Part shown: positions 8,201 to 13,277 of the stretch, piece by piece
Layout: the number at the start of each line of letters is the position of its first letter
Position numbering within the stretch: the stretch's first letter is position 1
Source of the DNA: a virus
IMG/VR virus record: IMGVR_UViG_3300025133_000605
Coordinates: 1-23,478 of that record
Direction: 5' to 3' (one strand)
DNA: 23,478 bases
Notes under the pieces: generated by a model
Databases searched by the model: none
The model's input: only the letters and a program-made list of their open reading frames with translations
What the model was told of the DNA's origin: nothing
Made by a program: the position numbers and the translations under genes

Positions 8201-8362
8201 GGCCACCAGGCCGGTGTAGTACCCCCTGCTCGTGGCGAGCCACACGCTGGCCAGGTGCGCCAGGGGCGGGCCCCCGGCTGCTGCCCTGGCGGCCAGGTAG
8301 GGGGCCCACAGCACCGCGGTGTCGCTGGCGTGGACCTTGCGGAAGCCAGCCAGGGGGTTCAT
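5216..8362 (-). CDS. Giant DNA-modification fusion: FemAB/GNAT-like + ParB-like + DNA methyltransferase interrupted by a PLP enzyme
   Basis: A 1048-residue protein from the ATG at 8360-8362, overlapping the stop of the SLOG-like gene (ATGA). Residues 1-290: FemAB/GNAT-like acyltransferase (a GLxVAGxLVVV-type strand pair, and GRGLASFKASLRG near the end, as in FemAB folds). Residues 330-465: ParB-like, with NPRAHS and GNGTHLAMAHLGW. Residues 484-610: first half of a phage DNA methyltransferase (SVLDSRQGYWQARKRWW, then SAM motif I DPFAGA at 561-566 and TGIDL). Residues about 616-868: fold-type II PLP enzyme of the ACC deaminase/D-cysteine desulfhydrase type (LKRDDL, GGK with K653 as the expected PLP lysine, GSGMT at 778-781). 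Residues 875-1025: catalytic half (TCPPYGPLERYSD at 904-916, FAVWVVGDYR, HQEVVVLWKG). Likely role, by inference: base modification of phage DNA against host restriction, with chemistry beyond plain methylation. Confidence 0.85.
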   Translation of the reverse strand: MNPLAGFRKVHASDTAVLWAPYLAARAAAGGPPLAHLASVWLATSRGYYTGLVAGCLVVVRRSKVFQTYVAEVVAPPMSLSGDADLEQGVLAQLREAGLSAQLSPFDAQRLGQVVGGDPLVREVVFSPREWVGLEGPAWRTWRHKRARLLARGDCTVGPVTADQLDALVDRWVEQGRDHSKGQVPPLAGSSDHFGLWAGDTLVAASIHQAQGPGQVYVAAGPVDYQASREHLGGEAARILHLVDMRRIAERHGLDAQVSIGGTPASAGRGLASFKASLRGATEVPVYRLGDVNIDPAVWAGLNPKEAPMAAPTPTPKQAPPSAAPTHGLAVMSMALHEMKQDPTNPRAHSARNIEAIAASLRTHGQVSPLVVQKGTGVIVAGNGTHLAMAHLGWTHADVVEVDVDDHARKRLSVALNRTAELASWEDEALEAILRECMDAGSGLDGLGFTEGEAAAWLDEVQQGSRYADPVKETLAERFGAPPFSVLDSRQGYWQARKRWWRDQPGVRPSLGKDFLGSTSSSPDLDRSAGLKQEHGGSSFDGTLCELMLRWFMPEGGQVLDPFAGATVRGAVAAHLGYHYTGIDLRAVQVDANCEAWRAAGLSRPGLVGDTSQPEVTPVEHYPHEGDSVHKGGLGVWLKRDDLYTVAGVRGGKARTCFALCQAAAERGVGVVTGGSADSPQVALVARIAQHLGIPCRVHTPGGPPGPQVREALWAGAVRVAQFPRASNLAAKAREDAKRLGWQEVPFGMQCQAAVEQTRGQVANLPQEAQRLVVVVGSGMTLAGVLHGLRDAGRDMPVVGVVVGASPTKRLDRYAPDDWRDMVTLVDAEAAYDTHVDASIGGVPLDPHYEAKVLPFVQPGDCVWLVGHRNEVGPVPVADPTWLCGDAAGVLEGCAPESFDGLLTCPPYGPLERYSDLEQDLSTMDRQGFRLAIHHVLAASYRVLRPGSFAVWVVGDYRLRDGQLSGFPGWLMGKAQDVGFQLYNTAVLVTPAGSMPLRAANAFKKARKLARGHQEVVVLWKGPGKPEESLGWVPADSLADQEPGVDDA
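5759..6517 (-). other. PLP-enzyme domain inserted inside the methyltransferase
   Basis: This is the part of the fusion protein encoding residues about 616-868. It aligns by eye to ACC deaminase/D-cysteine desulfhydrase-like enzymes: LKRDDL, then GGK-x-R for the Schiff-base lysine, GGSADSPQVALVARIAQHLG in place of the usual GG-x2-SNH-x3-TA segment, and the phosphate-binding GSGMTLAGVL. The usual SNH is DSP here, so substrate preference may differ from ACC or D-cysteine. Flanking sequence on both sides belongs to one methyltransferase. Confidence 0.75.
7436..7452 (-). promoter_or_regulatory. Internal ribosome binding site and ATG inside the fusion gene
   Basis: On the minus strand AAGGAGG (7444-7450) stands five bases before an in-frame ATG (7436-7438, codon 309). 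The surrounding bases equal those at the real start of the ERF gene. Initiation here would yield a 740-residue ParB-methyltransferase-PLP protein without the acyltransferase domain. Confidence 0.6.
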
Positions 8363-8766
8363 GCGTGCTCCGCCAGCATGCGCTGGAGGTCGAGGGCTAT
8401 CTGGTTGCTGTCGGCCACGCTGGAGAGGAGCCCCAGCAGCTGCCCACCCTCGTGGGCCTGGACGATGGCTGGCTCCAGGGTGGTGTCGCCCCGCTGCCAG
8501 AAGGCCACCAGGGCGGGGGCCAGGCGCAGCATCGACGCCGCGTGGTCGGCATGCGACTCCCCAGGCCTGCGGTGCACGAAGGCCACCGGCCGCCCCTGGG
8601 CCCGGCACCAGGCACCCACGGCCAGGGCCTCCAGGTGGCCGGCCACGACCACCGGGGTGTCCAGTGCCACACCCTCCAGGAAGCTGGCCCACAGGTGCTG
8701 GTCGGTCCAGCCCGGGCTCACGGCGACGGCAAGGGCCCGCAGGCCCCTGGTGGGGGTGTTGCTCAT
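8359..8766 (-). CDS. SLOG/DUF2493-like nucleotide-binding protein
   Basis: A 135-residue protein from the ATG at 8764-8766, preceded by GGAGG at good spacing. The sequence fits a small Rossmann-like SLOG domain (YspA/DUF2493 type): strand ALAVAVSPGWTD, then VVVAGHLEALAVGAWCRAQGRPVAFVHR, a helix, APALVAFWQRGDTT, and a final helix with EPAIVQAHEGG. These correspond to the strand-glycine-rich loop, the GxD-type helix and the viaFwdG-sGT segment of that family, though the GT motif reads GDTT. SLOG proteins bind nucleotides or nucleotide-derived ligands. Its stop overlaps the start of the modification fusion, so the two are translated together. Function in phages is unknown. Confidence 0.55.
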   Translation of the reverse strand: MSNTPTRGLRALAVAVSPGWTDQHLWASFLEGVALDTPVVVAGHLEALAVGAWCRAQGRPVAFVHRRPGESHADHAASMLRLAPALVAFWQRGDTTLEPAIVQAHEGGQLLGLLSSVADSNQIALDLQRMLAEHA

Positions 8767-8788
8767 GGGTGCCTCCACCCCCACCCTA

Positions 8789-8995
8789 TCACCCACCGCC
8801 CAGGCGCTCGCACTGGTAGGCGGTGCAGGGCTGGCCGTCCGCGGGGTGCCCGCTGGGGCATGCCTCCTCGTCCGGCACCTGCTGGCCCACCCGGCCAGGA
8901 GGCAGCCCCGTGCCAGCGCACCTCGTGCACGGCACCAGGCACAGTCCATCCGGGGTGACCGTGTGGCCGGTCCCTTCACAGTCCTGACAGGTCAT
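8789..8995 (-). CDS. Small protein with DnaJ-type zinc motifs
   Basis: A 68-residue protein starting at an ATG that overlaps the helicase stop (ATGA). It has two CxxCxGxG repeats, CQDCEGTG (3-10) and CTRCAGTG, the zinc-binding repeat of DnaJ cysteine-rich domains, without a J domain. A further C-x-S-G-H and two more Cys follow in the second half. Such free-standing DnaJ-type zinc modules are common among phage small proteins, and their partners are generally unknown. Too short for more to be said. Confidence 0.75.
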   Translation of the reverse strand: MTCQDCEGTGHTVTPDGLCLVPCTRCAGTGLPPGRVGQQVPDEEACPSGHPADGQPCTAYQCERLGGG

Positions 8996-10350
8996 GCCAG
9001 GTCCCGTCGGTTGGCGTTCCAGGTGCCGGGGGTGGCCTCCTGGGGGGTGAAGGACGGGCCGGTGGCACTGGTGAACTTCTGCCTGTGCGGCTGCCAGCGC
9101 AGGTGCGCCACCCCGGTGCGCCCGTTCCTGGCCTTCGCCACGTCCGCCTCGGCGGCCTCGGGGTCCGCGTCGTCGGGGTGGTAGTAGGCGTGTCGGTACA
9201 GGAAGCACACGGTGTCGGCGTCCTGCTCGATGGCACCGCTGTCGCGCAGGTCCGCCATCATGGGCCGCTTGTCCTGGCGGGCCTCCACCCCGCGGTTCAG
9301 CTGGCTCAGCACCAGCACCGGCACCTTCAACTCCATCGCCAGGAGCTTCAGGGCCCGGCTGTTGGTGCTGACGCGCTCCTCCTTCGACAGGGCCTTGCCG
9401 GTCATCAGCTGGAGGTAGTCCACCACCACCAGGCCCAGGGGCTGCTTGGCCGCCAGCCGGCGCACCTTCGCGCACAGCTGGGGGGCCGTGGCGACCCCGG
9501 TGTCCTCCACCCACAGGGGCAGCCGGTAGAGGTCCTCGCTGCCACCCACCAGCTGGTCGAAGTCGCTGGGGGCCAGGTTCCCCGTGCGCAGCTTCCAGGC
9601 ATCCACCCCGCTGGCCGTCACCACCAGCCGGTCCATCAGCTGCTCACGGCTCATCTCCAGGCTGGCGAAGGCGACGCCCAGGCCGGCCTGGGCCACGGAC
9701 AGCGCCAGGTTCAGGGCCAGCGCCGTCTTGCCCATGCTGGGCCGGGCCGCCAGCACCACCATGTCGGTGGCTTGGATGCCGCCCAGGAGGTCGTCCAGGG
9801 CCTCCAGCCCGGTGCCCAGGCCGCACACCTCCCCACGGGCATGGGCCTCGGCCCGGCGCTCATAGTCGGCCATCCGGGCCGTCAGCAGGGTGTCGGGGCT
9901 GCTCCAGGTGGCACTGCTTCCCCGCTGGGCCAGGGCCCGCAGGGCCTGCTCGGCAGCCTCCACCACGTCGTCGAGTTCGCGGCTGGTGTCCTGCGCCGTC
10001 GCCGCCAGCGCCTGGCCAGCCTCCACGGCGCACCGGCGCATCGCCGCTCGCGTCACCTGGCCAGCGTGCCAGGCCAGGTCCATGCCGCTGGCGTGGTCGC
10101 CCAGCCCGGCCAGGTACATCGCCCCGCCCAGGCGCTCGGCCACCTCGGGGTGACCCTCCAGGCGGTCGAACAAGGCCACGGTGTCCATGGGCCGGCCCAG
10201 CCGGTACTGCTCGCGCAGCAGCTGGTAGAGCACCCGGTGGCGCTCCCGGCCGAAGTCCTCGGGCTGCACCACGTCCGCGATCTCGCGCATGCCATCCGGG
10301 CCCACCAGGAGGCTGCCCAGCAGGGCGCGCTCGGCACCGGCGGCGGTCAC
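8992..10350 (-). CDS. dnaB: Replicative DNA helicase, DnaB family
   Basis: A 452-residue protein. The N-terminal DnaB domain (E-x2-LLGSLLVGPDG through about residue 140) and a RecA-type ATPase: Walker A ARPSMGKT (202-209), FASLEMSREQLMDRL, Walker B VVVDYLQL (308-315), LSQLNRGVEAR and RDSGAIEQDAD. It is a hexameric 5'-3' helicase that unwinds the phage replication fork. The preferred start is the GTG at 10348-10350, which overlaps the stop of the upstream zinc protein (GTGA) and removes about 29 non-conserved residues. The initiator/loader gene lies two genes upstream. No DNA polymerase or primase is visible in the window, so these must be elsewhere or host-supplied. Confidence 0.96.
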   Translation of the reverse strand: MTAAGAERALLGSLLVGPDGMREIADVVQPEDFGRERHRVLYQLLREQYRLGRPMDTVALFDRLEGHPEVAERLGGAMYLAGLGDHASGMDLAWHAGQVTRAAMRRCAVEAGQALAATAQDTSRELDDVVEAAEQALRALAQRGSSATWSSPDTLLTARMADYERRAEAHARGEVCGLGTGLEALDDLLGGIQATDMVVLAARPSMGKTALALNLALSVAQAGLGVAFASLEMSREQLMDRLVVTASGVDAWKLRTGNLAPSDFDQLVGGSEDLYRLPLWVEDTGVATAPQLCAKVRRLAAKQPLGLVVVDYLQLMTGKALSKEERVSTNSRALKLLAMELKVPVLVLSQLNRGVEARQDKRPMMADLRDSGAIEQDADTVCFLYRHAYYHPDDADPEAAEADVAKARNGRTGVAHLRWQPHRQKFTSATGPSFTPQEATPGTWNANRRDLA

Positions 10351-10664
10351 GATGCCGCCAGGCAGGGCACCAGGCCCTGGCGCGAGGGCTTCTGGTCGCT
10401 GCCGGTGCGCTGGCTGGGCAAGCAGCCCTCCTGACACCGGAGGCAGACGAACCGCTTGCGCACCTCGTCCACCAGCACCACCAGCCGGCTGGTGCCCTTG
10501 CTACGGAAGGTCTTCGCGCCACAGCAGCAGCACGTCGCGCGGTATCGCCAGGTCGGGTCACCCTTGTGCCGTGCACGTGTGCCCCTGGCCCGACAGCTGA
10601 TGGTGTCCCGGCACAGCTGGCCGGGGGCGGCCCCGCAGGTGGGGCAGGTGTCGTCGAGGTTCAC
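10347..10664 (-). CDS. Small zinc-binding phage protein (CPxCGAxPGxxC type)
   Basis: A 105-residue protein starting at a GTG (10662-10664) overlapping the upstream stop. It opens with CPTCGAAPGQLCRD, the short zinc motif frequent in actinophage proteins, followed by ATCCCCGAKTF and FVCLRCQEGC, giving a second likely zinc site (CCCC with CLRC). The basic character (RARGTRARHKGD) suggests nucleic-acid contact. It is coupled by overlaps to the proteins before and after it and so is produced with the DnaB helicase. Confidence 0.75.
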   Translation of the reverse strand: MNLDDTCPTCGAAPGQLCRDTISCRARGTRARHKGDPTWRYRATCCCCGAKTFRSKGTSRLVVLVDEVRKRFVCLRCQEGCLPSQRTGSDQKPSRQGLVPCLAAS

Positions 10665-10993
10665 GCTGCACCCCCGGCGCTACGGCACTCCCGGCACCAG
10701 GACTGCACCCGGCGCACACGCACCCGCTGGCCGCCCCGCAGGTGGGTGGTGGTGCGGTAGCCGAACCCCTCCTCCTCGGGGTGGTCCTGGCCGCACCTGG
10801 GGCACCGGCGCAGGGGGTCCTCCCCCAGGGCCCGCAGGCGGGCCTCGCAGTCCGACAGCACGCTCGTGCGCACCTCCTGCTCCAGCACCTGGCGCAGCAC
10901 GCCTCGGCTGGTCACCTGGCGCAGGGCGTACCTGGCCTCCAGTGCACGCTGCGCCACGATGAGACGCGCCTTCCGTTCGTTCCTGACAGTCAC
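10661..10993 (-). CDS. Unknown protein with zinc-ribbon-like cysteines
   Basis: A 110-residue protein. The GTG start (10991-10993) overlaps the initiator stop (GTGA) and is preceded by the phage's start-associated leader, located inside the end of the upstream gene. The N-terminal half is helical (RNERKARLIVAQRALEARYALRQV and onward). The C-terminal half has CPRCGQD and WCREC, two cysteine pairs forming a probable zinc ribbon with a basic stretch between (RVRVRRVQ). Possibly a DNA-binding accessory factor for replication; no family recognised. Confidence 0.7.
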   Translation of the reverse strand: MTVRNERKARLIVAQRALEARYALRQVTSRGVLRQVLEQEVRTSVLSDCEARLRALGEDPLRRCPRCGQDHPEEEGFGYRTTTHLRGGQRVRVRRVQSWCRECRSAGGAA

Positions 10994-11958
10994 TTCGCTG
11001 CCCTCCTGTGTTGGTTGTTGTGATCGGTCCACAGCTGCTCTACGAGCGCCGCGAACCGCTTGCCCAGCTGTCGTCGCTGGAAGTCGTCGGCCATGCACCA
11101 GGCACGCCACCCGCCCACGTCCGCCAGGGCGGCCATCAGCACGGCGTCCAGGGCTGGCTTCTTCGGGGCCAGCTGCCAGGTGCCACCCGGTGGGTCGCGC
11201 CTCCCTCGCTGGCTGGCCATGCGGCCCAGGTAGTCCGCGGCCCGGCGGCCGAAGTCGGGGTCCTGGGGGGCCTCGGTGGCCTGGGGGGCAGCGGCCTGGC
11301 GCACGGTGTCCGCGCACTGCGTCGGCCTGGTGAACCACCCGGGGGTGGCCAGGCCCTTGGAGCGCAGGAACCTGGCCCTGTCGTGGGGGCTGGTGAGCAG
11401 CCAGGTCCAGCCGGCCAGCACCCCCTCGGCCGTGTGCTCCCCCACCCGCTTCGCCAGGGCGCTCACCTCGCGCTGGAGCAGGTCCGTGGCTGGGTAGCCC
11501 TGGGCCAGGAGCAGGGGCAGCATCTGGTCGGCCCACAGGTCGAAGGCTGCCTTGCGACGCCCCCGCCAGCGCTCCCCCCTGGTGGGGCGGCCCACGGCCG
11601 CCGTTGTGGCCGTGGGCCTGGAGCTATCCACAGGAGGGCACCCGGCTAGCTCCTGCTGCTGAGTATCGCACTCCCCCCCATGGGGGGCAGTGTGGCCCCC
11701 CTTTAGGGGGGGCACACGGGGGGTAAGGGGGGGGTGTGGGGGGGGAAGCTGCCACGGCCCCTCCAGGGCGTTGAACACCTCCATCGTGGTGCGAACGTCT
11801 CGCACCATGGCCCAGCCCCACCGGCGCACCAGCACATCAGCCTGGGCCGGCTCGCCGGTGGCGTGGTGCCAGGCCAGGTCCAGCAGGGCGGCCTGTTCGG
11901 GCCAGGGGCGGGGGAGCGCCTTGGCGATCGGTGGCCAGGCTTCCGGGGGGATGTTCAC
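10990..11958 (-). CDS. Probable replication initiator / helicase loader
   Basis: A 322-residue protein if it starts at the GTG 11956-11958 (GGAG seven bases upstream); a GTG four codons earlier is an alternative. Residues about 10-66 look like a winged helix (LPRPWPEQAALLDLAW, then VLVRRWGWAMVRDVRTTMEVF). A Pro/Ser-rich linker follows. The second half has FDLWADQMLPLLLAQGY and SPHDRARFLRSKGL next to GWFTRP, like the closing W-x-(A/P)-x-FDWLLKPSNF segment of phage replisome-organizer proteins. Position upstream of DnaB, and downstream of a hairpin-rich gap with DnaA-box-like words, supports a role in origin recognition or helicase loading. Reading upstream of 11958 stays open to 12288 but looks non-coding. 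Confidence 0.65.
   Translation of the reverse strand: MNIPPEAWPPIAKALPRPWPEQAALLDLAWHHATGEPAQADVLVRRWGWAMVRDVRTTMEVFNALEGPWQLPPPHPPLTPRVPPLKGGHTAPHGGECDTQQQELAGCPPVDSSRPTATTAAVGRPTRGERWRGRRKAAFDLWADQMLPLLLAQGYPATDLLQREVSALAKRVGEHTAEGVLAGWTWLLTSPHDRARFLRSKGLATPGWFTRPTQCADTVRQAAAPQATEAPQDPDFGRRAADYLGRMASQRGRRDPPGGTWQLAPKKPALDAVLMAALADVGGWRAWCMADDFQRRQLGKRFAALVEQLWTDHNNQHRRAAK
11003..11013 (-). promoter_or_regulatory. Start-associated leader for the 10661-10993 gene
   Basis: CAACACAGGAG on the minus strand, with the AGGAG core serving as Shine-Dalgarno sequence nine to ten bases before the GTG. It lies inside the last codons of the initiator gene, so coding sequence has accommodated the leader. 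Confidence 0.7.
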
Positions 11959-12057
11959 AGGCTTCTCCACAGCGACCGGTTCGCTCGGTTCCCAGCCCCC
12001 CAGGTGGCCGCCTGGGGGTGGCCCGGCTGAACCGGGCCCGCTGTGGAATCGAGGGTG

Positions 12058-12088
12058 CGGCCCCCGCCAACACAGGAAGCGGGGGCCG
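12058..12088. repeat. Perfect 10-bp hairpin presenting a leader-like sequence in its loop
   Basis: CGGCCCCCGC (12058-12067) pairs with GCGGGGGCCG (12079-12088). The 11-base loop is CAACACAGGAA on the plus strand, nearly the start-associated leader CAACACAGGAG, but in the orientation opposite to all early genes and with no gene after it. Confidence 0.65.
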
Positions 12089-12090
12089 CG

Positions 12091-12130
12091 GGCCAGCACG
12101 TGGCGCAGGGGGGTGCGGGGCGTGCTGGCC
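12091..12130. repeat. Perfect 10-bp inverted repeat
   Basis: GGCCAGCACG (12091-12100) and CGTGCTGGCC (12121-12130) with a 20-base loop, directly beside the preceding hairpin in the candidate origin region. Confidence 0.65.
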
Positions 12131-12203
12131 GGCCCACAGCATGCCCCACCAGGGCCGCCCAGGCCAGGCCAGGGTGGGGGCAGTTGTGCACAGGGCCGAC
12201 ACG

Positions 12204-12226
12204 GCCACGAGGTTGCCCCGTGTTGG
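12204..12226 (+). repeat. 23-bp dispersed motif, diverged copy D
   Basis: GCCACGAGGTTGCCCCGTGT followed by TGG. It matches copy A at 19 of 23 positions and matches the copy at 21436 at 18 of the 19 bases from CCACGA through CCCGTGT. It lies 14 bases from the terminator. Confidence 0.55.
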
Positions 12227-12240
12227 CCCCAACGACGAAA

Positions 12241-12280
12241 GGGGGGCCTGGACACCAGGGTGGTGGCGTCCAGGCCCCCC
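12241..12280 (-). terminator. Probable transcription terminator after the recombination operon
   Basis: GGGGGGCCTGGAC (12241-12253) pairs perfectly with GTCCAGGCCCCCC (12268-12280), a 13-bp stem with a 14-base loop. On the minus strand it is followed by TTTCGTCGTT. It sits 11 bases downstream of the RecU-like gene. Confidence 0.75.
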
Positions 12281-12291
12281 AGGGGCATGAC

Positions 12292-12849
12292 TCAGGGCGT
12301 GTCGGTGGCTGGCTGGCCCAGCCTCCCGTGCAGTGCGGCCAGCCACCCCTTGCGGGGGTCCACGGCCAGGCCCAGGTCCTCGCACGCTGCGCGGTCCAGC
12401 GAGGCCCAGCCGCGGGGGGCGCTACCCCCGCTCCAGCGCTGCCAGGCGGGGGCGATGCCGGGGGTGCCGGCCCAGGTGCCCCAGGGCAGCAGGTAGGGCT
12501 TGGTCCCCAGCAGGAGCAGCACCCCGGCCCGCCCCCCCATGCGCTCCCACCAGGCGAAGTGCGTCGCCTGGTGGAGGGGGAGCTTGCTCAGGGGCCAGCG
12601 CTTCGCCGCGCATGCCTTGGCGTCGAAGCACACCGCGAGGCCCACCCCGCCCACCTGCACCAGGCCGGTGTAGTCGGGGGGGGCCGCTGCGGTGTAGCAG
12701 GCCGTGAAGGTGCCAGCCCGAAGGCCGGGCCCCAGCATGCGCAGGGGGGGCGGCGAGCGCACCAGCAGGGCCTGGCCCTGGAGGGCATACAGGTCGTGCC
12801 ATCCATCCAGGGTGCGCTCCCAAGCGGCCCCTCGGTTCGCGTGGCTCAC
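12292..12849 (-). CDS. RecU-like Holliday junction resolvase
   Basis: A 185-residue protein from a GTG (12847-12849) overlapping the upstream stop. It follows the RecU pattern: ANRGAAWERTLD at the N terminus (N-R-G and E11), LLVRSPPPLRML, then APPDYTGLVQVGG (D59), VCFDAKAC (D76, K78), LHQATHFAWWER and a final LLLLGTKPYLLPW strand pair. RecU is a PD-(D/E)xK-fold enzyme that cuts four-way junctions made during recombination or replication. The conserved acidic residues and lysine appear present. Length is close to the usual 170-200. In phages a resolvase of this sort clears branches before packaging. It is the last gene of the unit, followed at once by a terminator. Confidence 0.75.
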   Translation of the reverse strand: MSHANRGAAWERTLDGWHDLYALQGQALLVRSPPPLRMLGPGLRAGTFTACYTAAAPPDYTGLVQVGGVGLAVCFDAKACAAKRWPLSKLPLHQATHFAWWERMGGRAGVLLLLGTKPYLLPWGTWAGTPGIAPAWQRWSGGSAPRGWASLDRAACEDLGLAVDPRKGWLAALHGRLGQPATDTP

Positions 12850-13277
12850 CGGGCCTCCTTCACCCACAGGGCCTCCACCATGCGCTCACCGGCCGGGGTG
12901 GGGTAGAACCGCCCCCGCCAGGTGGCCAGGTGGCCATTGGAACGAGCCCAGGCACCCCACGAGCGCATCACGTTGGAGCCCCGCCCCCGGAGCAGGGGCA
13001 GCCTGCTCGCCTCCTCGACGGTGAGTGCCAGGCGGCCCTGGCTGGCGCACCACACCTGTCGCGACACCTGGCCGTACCAGCCCGGCTCGCTGCCTGGCGT
13101 GTAGCTGTCCGCCAGCACCAGGCGTCGGGGCGTCGCCGGGTACACCAGGGCCAGCCGTCGCAGGCTCCCCACCAGGGCCGCTAGCTGGGGCCGGTGGGGA
13201 AACTCCTCGCCCAGGTCCCCCAGGCTCATCCCGGGCCAGGCCACCACGGCCGTCAGCACCTCCATCGCGGGGGTCAC
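12846..13277 (-). CDS. Winged-helix-like DNA-binding protein, unknown role
   Basis: A 143-residue protein. The GTG start (13275-13277) overlaps the stop of the nuclease gene (GTGA). MEVLTAVVAWPGMSLGDLGEEF with RPQLAALVGSLRRLALVYPA reads as a winged helix-turn-helix, and the C-terminal GHLATWRGRFYPTPAGERMVEAL looks like a second wing and helix of MarR/PadR-like type. Placed between the Cas4-like nuclease and the resolvase, it may recruit them to DNA or act as a local regulator. No specific family recognised. Confidence 0.6.
   Translation of the reverse strand: MTPAMEVLTAVVAWPGMSLGDLGEEFPHRPQLAALVGSLRRLALVYPATPRRLVLADSYTPGSEPGWYGQVSRQVWCASQGRLALTVEEASRLPLLRGRGSNVMRSWGAWARSNGHLATWRGRFYPTPAGERMVEALWVKEAR

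Larger units (their letters stand above)
11959..12240. other. Hairpin-rich noncoding region, candidate replication origin/control region
   Basis: No gene is supported here. The stretch lies between a terminator and the initiator gene. It holds hairpins CCCCCAGG/CCTGGGGG (11997-12018), GCCCGG/CCGGGC (12021-12037), a 10-bp stem at 12058-12088 and another at 12091-12130. DnaA-box-like words occur: TTCTCCACA (11963-11971), TTGTGCACA (12184-12192) and TGTGGAATC (12041-12049, reverse). One copy of the dispersed 23-bp motif is at 12204. A promoter for the replication operon must be in or near this stretch but I cannot place it with confidence. Confidence 0.4.

Noticed and set aside
7271-9184. 637-residue plus-strand frame
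   Set aside because: Antisense to the acyltransferase-like, SLOG-like and helicase genes; no motif or ribosome binding site.
11623-11640. DnaA-box-like CTATCCACA inside the initiator gene as an origin
   Set aside because: A single near match inside coding sequence; the noncoding gap upstream is a better candidate.
11958-12288. N-terminal extension of the initiator to 12288
   Set aside because: The extension crosses several perfect hairpins, has Pro/Gly/Cys-rich non-conserved sequence, and a GTG with a good ribosome binding site is available at 11958.
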